From: Arenicellales bacterium
Lineage (GTDB): Bacteria > Pseudomonadota > Gammaproteobacteria > BMS3Bbin11
Length of the DNA: 53,366 nt
Assembly: GCA_029287915.1 (NCBI GenBank)
Contig: JARFQE010000102.1
Location: 1-53,366, forward strand
Direction: 5' to 3'
The position numbers were made by a program, and so were the translations under genes. Each line of letters opens with the position of its first letter. Within the stretch, counting starts at the first letter, position 1. Positions 1 through 7,352 of the stretch are shown here, in pieces. The notes beneath the pieces are model-generated. The model was not told the origin of the DNA. It ran no database searches and saw only the letters and a list, made by a program, of their open reading frames with translations.

Positions 1-693
1 ATTCAATCCTGCCCAGAAACGCCAATGCTCGGGCAGTGTCGACAGGGGATAGATGACTGGGCTTACATACATCAACAACTGCACACCAAAACTGACAAGC
101 ACGACCAGGTCACGGTAACGGGTGGTCAAGGCAGAAATAATGATCCCCAGTCCCAGACCTAATGCCGCCATCATCAGCAGCAACAGCGGTGTGGCGAAAA
201 CCCAGATATTCGGTTTGATATCTGAGCCCTGCCAGATGAAATAACCTAGAAAACACAGAAAGAAAAAGAACTGGATAGCAAAGGCAATAAGTTTCGAAAA
301 GAGGTTTGCCATTGGTATCGCCAGGCGTGGGAAATAAACCTTGCCGAAGATAGCAGCATTGCCAGTAAAGGTACTCGACGTGGCCGTTAATACATTGGCG
401 AAGTAGGTCCAGATTACAGTACCGGCCATATAAAAAATAAATGGTGGTGTACCATCAGTGGACAGCTGGGCAATCTTGCCAAAGACGATGGTAAAAATAA
501 TGGTCGTGAACAGGGGCTGGATGAAATGCCAGGCCGGGCCCAGGATAGTCTGCTTGTACTGGGCAACAAAGTCGCGGTGGACAAACAGATAGATCAGGTC
601 ACGGTATTTCCAGAGCTCCTTCAGCTTCAGGTCAAGTAAATGCCCGTGGGGCTCAATGGTCTCTGTCCAGTAGGTCTCGGGTAGGGTTTTCAA
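1..693 (-). CDS. ABC-2 type polysaccharide export permease (3' part cut by window edge)
   Basis: The reverse strand reads open from about 693 to the window edge. The N-terminus carries an ETYWTETIEPHGHLLDL stretch, then an RDLIYLFVHRDFVAQYKQTILGP segment, which is characteristic of Wzm/KpsM-type permeases that export O-antigen, teichoic acid or capsule chains with an ABC ATPase. Several hydrophobic helices follow (around FIFYMAGTVIWTYF, LIAFAIQFFFFLCFLGYF and LLLLMMAALGLGLGIIISAL), then a YRDL motif and LMYVSPVIYPL. No ATG lies near the conserved N-terminus, so the likely start is the TTG at 693-691, with an in-frame stop eleven codons or fewer upstream. About 231 codons are visible and roughly 30-40 residues should be missing. 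The ATPase partner would lie outside the window. Family assignment is firm; the exported polymer cannot be told. Confidence 0.85.
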   Translation of the reverse strand, partial: MKTLPETYWTETIEPHGHLLDLKLKELWKYRDLIYLFVHRDFVAQYKQTILGPAWHFIQPLFTTIIFTIVFGKIAQLSTDGTPPFIFYMAGTVIWTYFANVLTATSSTFTGNAAIFGKVYFPRLAIPMANLFSKLIAFAIQFFFFLCFLGYFIWQGSDIKPNIWVFATPLLLLMMAALGLGLGIIISALTTRYRDLVVLVSFGVQLLMYVSPVIYPLSTLPEHWRFWAGLN

Positions 694-728
694 ATCTATA
701 ATTCCAGGTTTTTAATTTCAGAGAACGA

Positions 729-1280
729 TCACTTGTTATCACCTTGGCTCCACAGTACGAACGCAGGCCTGCCCTGAAAAATTCCTTCACTTTTGTCAAA
801 ATCACTTCTTGTCATAACGAGCGTCCTTATCTTTCTCTGGATATAGCGCTCAGTCTTGGCAACCAGGTCTTCCAGGTTCGCCCTGTCAATATCACCAATA
901 AGGACAAGGTCGATTAGTCCGCTATCCTTACCTTCTGCGTAATCATCAATTACATAGGCTTTTTCGAGATTACCGAGACGACGCAAAATACTGTCAAGAA
1001 TACTGTCCATACCCATTGCCTTTTTCACCATTGAATGAAGCTCCGGAAAAAGGCTATGTCCAGTATTCGCAGAATAATTTATCTGTCGCCCTCCCTTCTC
1101 ATTGTTCAGCAGCCCAACCTCGCTCAGGTTATCCAGCTCTTCCTTAATCTGGCTTGGAGATACTTCGAACTCCTTGGCCAGCTCACGCAGGTAGGCATTC
1201 TGATCAGGGTTAAGAAACAGACGCATGAGAATGCGGGTACGAACCTTTGAAGTGATCAGACCATTGAATAAATCGAACAT
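729..1280 (-). CDS. Winged-helix regulator with degenerate nucleotidyltransferase-like domain
   Basis: 183 aa. Residues about 1-80 form an ArsR/MarR-like winged helix (KVRTRILMRLFLNP, then YLRELAKEFEVSPSQIKEEL as helix-turn-helix and a GLLNNEKGGRQINYSAN wing). Residues about 100-170 resemble a minimal nucleotidyltransferase fold: YVIDDYAEGKDSG followed by LIDLVLIGD. The usual GS...DxD catalytic signature is eroded: the Gly-Ser pair is absent and only one of the paired acidic residues remains (LID instead of DID), so catalysis is unlikely. The gene sits 35 bp upstream of, and in the same direction as, the polysaccharide export permease. I infer local control of, or association with, a surface polysaccharide locus. 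The DNA target and ligand are unknown. Confidence 0.75.
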   Translation of the reverse strand: MFDLFNGLITSKVRTRILMRLFLNPDQNAYLRELAKEFEVSPSQIKEELDNLSEVGLLNNEKGGRQINYSANTGHSLFPELHSMVKKAMGMDSILDSILRRLGNLEKAYVIDDYAEGKDSGLIDLVLIGDIDRANLEDLVAKTERYIQRKIRTLVMTRSDFDKSEGIFQGRPAFVLWSQGDNK

Positions 1281-1523
1281 TGGATTTAATTTAGCAATAT
1301 ATTAGTATTATACGTTCTGTTTTTTAGAACAATAGGCAACAAATCTGTTTCTGTCAAACATCAATTTTAATACAGTGGCATATCATGCTGTTTTCAGATG
1401 ACCACTCGTCAGCATTCCTGCACATTCAGTAAATATCCTTAAAAAACAGTTGGCTAAATAGGAAATCTCATCTACTATCTGATAAAGTCTGTCAAACACG
1501 AAAGAATTTTCAAAAAATAAAGC

Positions 1524-1529
1524 TATACT
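1524..1529 (+). promoter_or_regulatory. Possible -10 element (TATACT) just upstream of pilB
   Basis: TATACT lies ten bases before the pilB ATG, with no convincing -35 hexamer 16-18 bp upstream. If used, transcription would start within a few bases of the ATG and give a leaderless or nearly leaderless mRNA, which would fit the missing Shine-Dalgarno sequence. The rest of the 258-bp gap 1281-1538 is AT-rich. It contains no pilin gene and no recognisable sigma54 GG-N10-GC site. Confidence 0.3.
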
Positions 1530-1538
1530 GATATACAA

Positions 1539-3251
1539 ATGTCTACACCAGCACCTGCATTATCACTCACCGGTCTACCACTTCGCCTGGTAGGAAATGG
1601 CGTATTCTTCGAAGATGAAGTTCAAAATCTACTAAAGAGCGTTGCAGGTAAAAACAAATCATTTTTTTCCGCTGCAATCGAAAAGAAGCCTGCGAGTACT
1701 ACTGAAATCTGCCTCAGTGCAGCGAATGAGTATGGCCTGCCCCTGATTGATGTCAGGGCACTTGACCCAGAAACGCTTGAAAATGGTCTTTTAAGCGAGA
1801 AAATTATTCGCAAGCATCGGGTTTTGCCGATTAAAAAACGAGGCAACAAACTGCATGTTGCCGTCTCCGATCCGACAGACCTCGCCGTGCTGGATGAAAT
1901 TCGTTTTAGTACTGGAACCGCAGTTGAAGCAATCGTCGCTGAGCCAGATAAACTTGAAAAGCTGATTGAAACCACGCTGGACAAGGCTGACACCTCATTA
2001 GCTGACCTAGCCGATCAGGATCTGGATGAGATCGATATTGGTGATGCAGAACCAGACTCTGCTGACGGTGTATCTGAAGATGAACAGGCAGATGCCCCGG
2101 TGGTACGCTTTGTCAACAAAGTCATTCTCGATGCTGTCAATGTTGGCGCCTCGGATATCCACCTCGAACCCTACGAAAAAAACTTCAGAATTCGATACAG
2201 AGTTGACGGAGTACTGAATATTGTCAGTACCCCTCCTCCAGCTATGGCTGCACGCCTGGCCGCGCGTATCAAAATTCTCTCAAAGCTCGATATTGCAGAA
2301 CGTCGAGTTCCTCAGGACGGACGTATGCAGATGCGACTGTCAAAAACTCGCTCTATTGATTTTCGTGTCAGCACCTGTCCCACCATGTATGGCGAAAAGG
2401 TGGTTATTCGCGTCCTGGACCCTTCTGCTACTACTGTCGGTGTAGAAAATCTTGGATTTGAGCCTGAGCAGAAAGATTTATATATGGATGCCATTGCTCG
2501 TCCAGACGGCATGATACTGGTAACGGGGCCAACGGGAAGTGGTAAATCGGTTACCCTGTACACCGCACTGCGTATGCTTAACTCTGAACAGAAAAATGTT
2601 TCGACGGTTGAAGATCCAGTAGAAATCAACCTAACAGGAGTCAACCAGGTACAAATTAACGAGAAGGCAGGCCTTTTGTTCTCCACAGCGCTGCGTTCTT
2701 TCCTGCGTCAGGATCCGGATATCATAATGGTCGGCGAAATTCGCGATCTGGAAACGGCTGAAATAGCCGTTAAAGCCTCTCAGACAGGTCATCTGGTACT
2801 TTCCACCCTGCATACCAATGATGCCCCATCAACGCTGACAAGATTAATTAATATGGGCGTTCCGGCCTTTAATATAGCATCCTCGGTTCATCTTATTATT
2901 GCCCAACGCCTTGCTCGCCGTTTGTGCGTGTCATGTAAAGCAAAAAAGGAATACCCAGAAAGTGTCCTGACTACCGCAGGTTTTTTACCTGACGAACTGG
3001 ATGAACTTGAGATATATGAACCGGTGGGCTGTGATAATTGTACCAATGGCTACAAGGGGCGAGTAGGTATTTTCCAGTTACTCCCTCTCTCAAGCACGAT
3101 GGCCGAGTTGATAATGAAAGGCACTACTGAAGCTGATATCACTCGCCTGGCTGACGAAGAGGGTCATATTAACCTGCGACAGGCTGGCCTGAACAAGATT
3201 CGACAAGGATTGACCAGTCTGGAAGAAATTGAAAGGGTGACAAATAACTAG
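1539..3251 (+). CDS. pilB: Type IV pilus assembly ATPase PilB
   Basis: 570 aa, the usual length for PilB, the hexameric cytoplasmic ATPase that drives pilus extension. The N-terminal MshEN/T2SSE-N domain begins SLTGLPLRLV and continues through VLPIKKRGNKLHVAVSDPTD. The ATPase domain has Walker A GPTGSGKS at about residues 330-337, an Asp box/Walker B region (DPDIIMVGEIRD) and a His box (GHLVLSTLHTNDAPST). A zinc-binding tetracysteine follows (CVSC at about 463 and CDNC at about 498). The ATG at 1539 fits the family N-terminus but has no Shine-Dalgarno sequence. The TAG stop overlaps the pilC GTG by one base, so the two are translationally coupled. No pilin gene lies upstream. Confidence 0.97.
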   Translation: MSTPAPALSLTGLPLRLVGNGVFFEDEVQNLLKSVAGKNKSFFSAAIEKKPASTTEICLSAANEYGLPLIDVRALDPETLENGLLSEKIIRKHRVLPIKKRGNKLHVAVSDPTDLAVLDEIRFSTGTAVEAIVAEPDKLEKLIETTLDKADTSLADLADQDLDEIDIGDAEPDSADGVSEDEQADAPVVRFVNKVILDAVNVGASDIHLEPYEKNFRIRYRVDGVLNIVSTPPPAMAARLAARIKILSKLDIAERRVPQDGRMQMRLSKTRSIDFRVSTCPTMYGEKVVIRVLDPSATTVGVENLGFEPEQKDLYMDAIARPDGMILVTGPTGSGKSVTLYTALRMLNSEQKNVSTVEDPVEINLTGVNQVQINEKAGLLFSTALRSFLRQDPDIIMVGEIRDLETAEIAVKASQTGHLVLSTLHTNDAPSTLTRLINMGVPAFNIASSVHLIIAQRLARRLCVSCKAKKEYPESVLTTAGFLPDELDELEIYEPVGCDNCTNGYKGRVGIFQLLPLSSTMAELIMKGTTEADITRLADEEGHINLRQAGLNKIRQGLTSLEEIERVTNN

Positions 3252-4483
3252 TGGCTACACAACCGAAATTAGCGAGCAAGAAAACAGCCCAGATCTACCT
3301 CTGGACCGGCACCAATCGTTCCGGTAATAAAGTTAAGGGTGAAATGGAAGGGCAAAGCCCTGCCTATGTAGGCGCCACATTACGCCGCCAGGGCATAAAG
3401 CCGGGTAAGATACGAAAAAAACCGAAAGACCTCCTTGGACGTGCCAGAAAGATCACCACCAAGGACGTTACGGTCTTCACCCGCCAGCTTGCTACAATGA
3501 TTGCTGCCGGCATACCGATTGCCCAGTCAATCGAGATCGTTGCAAATGGACATGACAACCCCAGCATGAAAGATCAGCTGACAGCGATTCGACTCGATGT
3601 TGAATCGGGTACCAGTCTGGCCGTTGCGCTAGGTAAGTATCCTCTTCACTACGATGAGCTGTTTACCAACCTGGTTGAGGCGGGAGAACAATCCGGTACG
3701 CTGGAGAACCTGCTGGATAAAATAGCCACTTATAAGGAAAAAACTGAAGCCATCAAGAGCAAGATAAAATCTGCCATGTTCTATCCAGCAGCCATCATTG
3801 TGGTTGCAATAGTTGTTACTTCCATTCTAATGATTTTTGTTATTCCCCAGTTTGAAAGTCTGTTCAAGGGTTTTGGTGCTGATCTACCTGCATTGACTGC
3901 GGCAGTAGTCTCCGTCTCTTATTTCTTCCAGGATTACTGGTGGCTTATTTTTGGGCTGTTGATTGGTGGCATCATTCTTACTGTTGCGGCCTACAAGCGA
4001 TCTGAAAAAATGCAGCATACAGTTGACAGGTTATTATTAAAATTGCCAGTGCTGGGAGAAATCCTCAAAAAAGGTACCATCGCACGATTTTCCCGCACAC
4101 TGGCAACCATGTTTGCCGCCGGTGTACCACTGGTAGACGCTCTAGCTTCCGTTGCAGGTGCTTGTGGCAACAGGGTCTACTATGATGCAGTGATGAAAGT
4201 CCGCTCTGAGGTCAGCACGGGCACACACCTTGAACCTGCAATGACAGAAACAGGCGTATTTACAAATCTGGTTCTGCAGATGGTGGCAATTGGTGAAGAA
4301 TCCGGTGAACTGGATTCGATGCTCAACAAAGTTGCCGACTTTTACGAACAGGAAGTCGATGATGCAGTCGAGGCGATGACCAGCTTACTAGAACCATTCA
4401 TAATGATTTTTCTTGGTGGCCTGATTGGTACCATGGTTGTTGCAATGTACCTGCCAATCTTCAAGATGGCAGCAGTGTTCTAG
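3251..4483 (+). CDS. pilC: Type IV pilus inner-membrane platform protein PilC
   Basis: 410 aa. PilC/GspF family platform protein that sits in the inner membrane above PilB and converts ATPase motion into pilin insertion. Two T2SSF repeats are visible. The first begins at VFTRQLATMIAAGIPIAQSIEIV and the second at RFSRTLATMFAAGVPLVDALASV. Each is followed by a conserved GE.SG motif (EAGEQSGTLENLL and AIGEESGELDSML). Hydrophobic segments occur around AAIIVVAIVVTSILMIFVI, YWWLIFGLLIGGIILTVAA and the C-terminal FIMIFLGGLIGTMVVAMYLPIF. The start is GTG at 3251, overlapping the pilB stop. A 50-bp gap separates it from pilD. Confidence 0.97.
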   Translation: MATQPKLASKKTAQIYLWTGTNRSGNKVKGEMEGQSPAYVGATLRRQGIKPGKIRKKPKDLLGRARKITTKDVTVFTRQLATMIAAGIPIAQSIEIVANGHDNPSMKDQLTAIRLDVESGTSLAVALGKYPLHYDELFTNLVEAGEQSGTLENLLDKIATYKEKTEAIKSKIKSAMFYPAAIIVVAIVVTSILMIFVIPQFESLFKGFGADLPALTAAVVSVSYFFQDYWWLIFGLLIGGIILTVAAYKRSEKMQHTVDRLLLKLPVLGEILKKGTIARFSRTLATMFAAGVPLVDALASVAGACGNRVYYDAVMKVRSEVSTGTHLEPAMTETGVFTNLVLQMVAIGEESGELDSMLNKVADFYEQEVDDAVEAMTSLLEPFIMIFLGGLIGTMVVAMYLPIFKMAAVF

Positions 4484-4533
4484 GGATTGATCTGTAAATG
4501 ACCTGCTAGTCTGCCTGAAACATTTTCGTTTTT

Positions 4534-5421
4534 ATGTTTGCTGACATCCTCAAGCTGTTGGAAGAAAACAGCACACTGCTTATATTCCTTATTTCGCTAC
4601 TGGGTTTATTCGTCGGCAGTTTCCTTAACGTGGTGATTTTTAGACTACCGTTAAGGCTACAACATGAATGGCGAACAGAGTGCAAAGAATTTCTCAACGT
4701 TGATGAATCATCTCAACAGAGCCTTGATACACCTCCCGGTAACCTTTTCACCACGCGCTCTCACTGCCCTCAGTGTAATCATCAGATAACAGCACTGGAG
4801 AACATACCGGTATTCAGCTATCTTTTGCTTCGTGGCAAGTGTTCAGAGTGTAGTGCGCGCATCTCAGCAAGATATCCTGCCATCGAAATACTCACTGCTG
4901 TACTGAGCGGTCTGGTGGCCTGGTCTTTTGGCTATACAGCAGCACTACCGTTTGTGCTCATTCTGGTCTGGAGTCTGATTGCACTAAGCTTTATTGATTT
5001 CGACCATAAATTGCTTCCTGACAAACTGGTATTGCCGGTGCTGTGGCTGGGGCTGCTGGTGAATAGTCAGAATGTACTGACAGATATTCATTCAGCTCTG
5101 TATGGCGCGGTTGCCGGCTATCTAGTGTTATGGCTTGTCTACCAGGCCTTTAAGCTTCTTACTAATAAGGAAGGTATGGGTTTTGGAGACTTTAAACTAC
5201 TGTCACTTATCGGTGCCTGGCTGGGCTGGCAAATGCTGCCCCTGGTTGTACTATTGTCATCACTGGTTGGTGCCATTGTCGGGATTCTCGGTATCCTGAT
5301 TCTTGGCCGAGACAAACAGGTCCCCATTCCCTTTGGCCCTTATTTGTCTGTTGCGGGGCTAATAGCATTGTTTTGGGGGCAGCAGATAATCGACAGCTAT
5401 CTCCAGTTTGCTGGTTTATAG
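4534..5421 (+). CDS. pilD: Prepilin leader peptidase / N-methyltransferase PilD
   Basis: 295 aa integral membrane aspartic protease (A24 family). It cleaves the short leader of type IV prepilins and type II pseudopilins and N-methylates the new N-terminus. The cytoplasmic zinc loop has both CxxC pairs (C78/C81 in HCPQC and C103/C106 in KCSEC). The catalytic aspartates lie in FIDFDHKLLPD (D155/D157) and in the GMGFGDFK motif (D219). The SLLGLFVGSFLNVVIFRLP stretch near the N-terminus is the methylation-domain signature. About eight hydrophobic segments are visible. It is third in the pil operon, and coaE follows after 11 bp. Confidence 0.97.
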   Translation: MFADILKLLEENSTLLIFLISLLGLFVGSFLNVVIFRLPLRLQHEWRTECKEFLNVDESSQQSLDTPPGNLFTTRSHCPQCNHQITALENIPVFSYLLLRGKCSECSARISARYPAIEILTAVLSGLVAWSFGYTAALPFVLILVWSLIALSFIDFDHKLLPDKLVLPVLWLGLLVNSQNVLTDIHSALYGAVAGYLVLWLVYQAFKLLTNKEGMGFGDFKLLSLIGAWLGWQMLPLVVLLSSLVGAIVGILGILILGRDKQVPIPFGPYLSVAGLIALFWGQQIIDSYLQFAGL

Positions 5422-5432
5422 TACAAGACACT

Positions 5433-6023
5433 ATGCTACGCATTGGACTGACAGGCGGAATCGGCAGTGGTAAAACCACAGTAGCTGACCATTTCTCCAG
5501 ACTCGGCATCACAGTTATCGATGCCGATGAAATTGTTCGCCATGTTAGTTCGCCCGGCCATCATCCCTTTGATGCCATCATTCACCATTTTGGCAATGAA
5601 ATTCTAAATACCGATGGAACAATAAATAGACAAAAACTTGGCCAGCGGGTTTTTAATAATGCTGCAGAGCGCCAGGTTCTTGAAGCAATACTTCACCCTG
5701 CTGTAAGAAGTGTTATGCAAAAGGCAGTACAGCAGGCACCTCCGTCACCTTACTGCATACTCGTTATCCCATTACTGGTAGAAACAGGCTACGTCGACCT
5801 GGTTGATCGAGTCATTGTTGTTACCGCAGATAGAAAAAATAGAATTGACTGGGTCAAAAAACGCGATGGTTTAACTGATGATCAAATTGAGTCAATCATG
5901 GCAGCACAGGCCAGTGATAATGAGCGTAGAAAAATAGCGGATGATGTTATAGAGAATAACGGAACACTGGATTCATTGTTTCGACAGGTCGAAAAATTAG
6001 ACCTAAAATACAGAGAAATTTGA
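5433..6023 (+). CDS. coaE: Dephospho-CoA kinase
   Basis: 196 aa. Catalyses the last CoA step, ATP-dependent phosphorylation of the 3'-hydroxyl of dephospho-CoA. The P-loop GGIGSGKT spans residues 8-15. It is followed by the DADEIVRHV substrate motif, the LHPAVR motif and the LLVETGYVDLVDRVIVV core. The open frame extends upstream to 5373 inside pilD, but the ATG at 5433 puts the family N-terminus MLRIGLTGG first, so I chose it. The linkage pilD-coaE is a familiar gammaproteobacterial arrangement. The yacG/zapD genes that often follow are absent, and the next gene is convergent. Confidence 0.97.
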   Translation: MLRIGLTGGIGSGKTTVADHFSRLGITVIDADEIVRHVSSPGHHPFDAIIHHFGNEILNTDGTINRQKLGQRVFNNAAERQVLEAILHPAVRSVMQKAVQQAPPSPYCILVIPLLVETGYVDLVDRVIVVTADRKNRIDWVKKRDGLTDDQIESIMAAQASDNERRKIADDVIENNGTLDSLFRQVEKLDLKYREI

Positions 6024-6082
6024 TTGAAGGTGAAACGTTGCAGCTTAAGACTTAAGACTCAAAATTTAAAACTTTTTATCTA

Positions 6083-7282
6083 TTACGTCCGATATTCCGC
6101 ATTTATACGAATATACTCATGACTCAGGTCAGAGGTCCACACCGTCACCGACTTAGTTGAATCACCCAGTCTAATGTCAATAGAAATATCTGCACCGGCT
6201 ACCGCCTTTTGACCTGCTTCTTCTGTGTAGCCCTGGTCAGGTTTTCCTGCTGTAACAATTGCAACATCATTCAACCATATACTGACCTGATTAATATTCA
6301 TCTCGCTTACCGGCGCTCGACCTACTGCCGCCAATATACGACCCCAGTTTGGATCCGAGGCATACAAGGCAGTTTTAACTAATGGCGACTCGGCAACGGT
6401 ATAGGCAACAGCGCTGCAATCGTCTTCTGTTGCAGCGCCTGAAACATTGATGGTGATAAACTTCGTAGCTCCTTCAGCATCACGAATAATTGCCTGTGCC
6501 AGGTCCTGCATAAGACATGTCAATGCGGTAAAAAATTGATCATATTCATTGCTGCCCACAGCAATTGGAGACATTTCTGCCGCTCCGCTTGCCAGCAAGG
6601 TACAGGCATCATTGGTCGATGTGTCGCCATCAACGGTAATGCGATTAAAAGATAAAGCTGTCGATTCGTTTAACAATTTCTGCAAAACAGGCTGTTCAAT
6701 CACCGCATCAGTAGCAACAAAAGCAAGCATAGTCGCCATATCAGGTCGGATCATCCCGGCCCCTTTCGACATGCCCGTGAGTGTCACTTCAAATCCATTG
6801 ATGATAGTTTTTCTTGAGAATAGTTTGGAAACGGTATCGGTAGTCATTATTGCCTTTGCTGCCCGATCCCAGGCATCACTATCTTCACGAAGCTTGTTTA
6901 CACATGCTGGCATGGCCTGTTCGAAGGCTGGTACTGGTAAGTACTGACCAATAACACCGGTAGAATATGGCAACACTTCAGTGACATTGCATCCAAGATT
7001 ATTTGCCAGCAGCTGGCAGCACTGGACTGCATCCAGGGTTCCCTGCTCACCGGTACCTGCATTAGCATTTCCTGAGTTTATCAGTAGTGCCCGTGGTGCC
7101 GTCTGCTGAAGATGCTGCCTGGCGACCTGAACGGGAGCAGCCGAAAAACGATTCCTGGTAAAAACAGCGGCACAGCTTGTCCCGGCCTGACATTCAATAA
7201 CAACCATATCATCCCTGCCTGCATAGCGAACACCAGCTGCAACTGTAGCTAGTCGAATTCCTTTGACAGGGTGGATTGTCAT
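6083..7282 (-). CDS. argJ: Bifunctional glutamate N-acetyltransferase / ornithine acetyltransferase
   Basis: 399 aa. ArgJ recycles the acetyl group of N-acetylornithine onto glutamate in the arginine pathway; bifunctional forms can also use acetyl-CoA. The self-cleavage site lies in KGAGMIRPDMATML. The precursor should split before T184, which becomes the N-terminal nucleophile of the beta chain. The oxyanion-type STGVIG motif lies at about residues 107-112, and the C-terminus ends HEYIRINAEYRT, as in the family. The ATG at 7282 is supported by the MTIHPVKGIRLA start. It lies 70 bp downstream of secA on the same strand, so cotranscription is possible. Bifunctionality cannot be decided by eye. 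Confidence 0.95.
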   Translation of the reverse strand: MTIHPVKGIRLATVAAGVRYAGRDDMVVIECQAGTSCAAVFTRNRFSAAPVQVARQHLQQTAPRALLINSGNANAGTGEQGTLDAVQCCQLLANNLGCNVTEVLPYSTGVIGQYLPVPAFEQAMPACVNKLREDSDAWDRAAKAIMTTDTVSKLFSRKTIINGFEVTLTGMSKGAGMIRPDMATMLAFVATDAVIEQPVLQKLLNESTALSFNRITVDGDTSTNDACTLLASGAAEMSPIAVGSNEYDQFFTALTCLMQDLAQAIIRDAEGATKFITINVSGAATEDDCSAVAYTVAESPLVKTALYASDPNWGRILAAVGRAPVSEMNINQVSIWLNDVAIVTAGKPDQGYTEEAGQKAVAGADISIDIRLGDSTKSVTVWTSDLSHEYIRINAEYRT

Positions 7283-7352
7283 GATGAATGCATTATTCTT
7301 CTGTGGCAGACACTGCCCGCCACAATAAATGAATGAAAAGGTAACAGTCTAA

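Noticed and set aside
1281-1538. Possible sigma54 promoter (TGGCATATCATGCTG) before pilB
   Set aside because: The GG to GC spacing is eight rather than ten bases and no other element supports it.
6024-6082. CTTAAGACTTAAGAC repeat and AAATTTAAAACT similarity to 51939-51966
   Set aside because: AT-rich low-complexity resemblance, imperfect and short; not enough for a repeat family or terminator.
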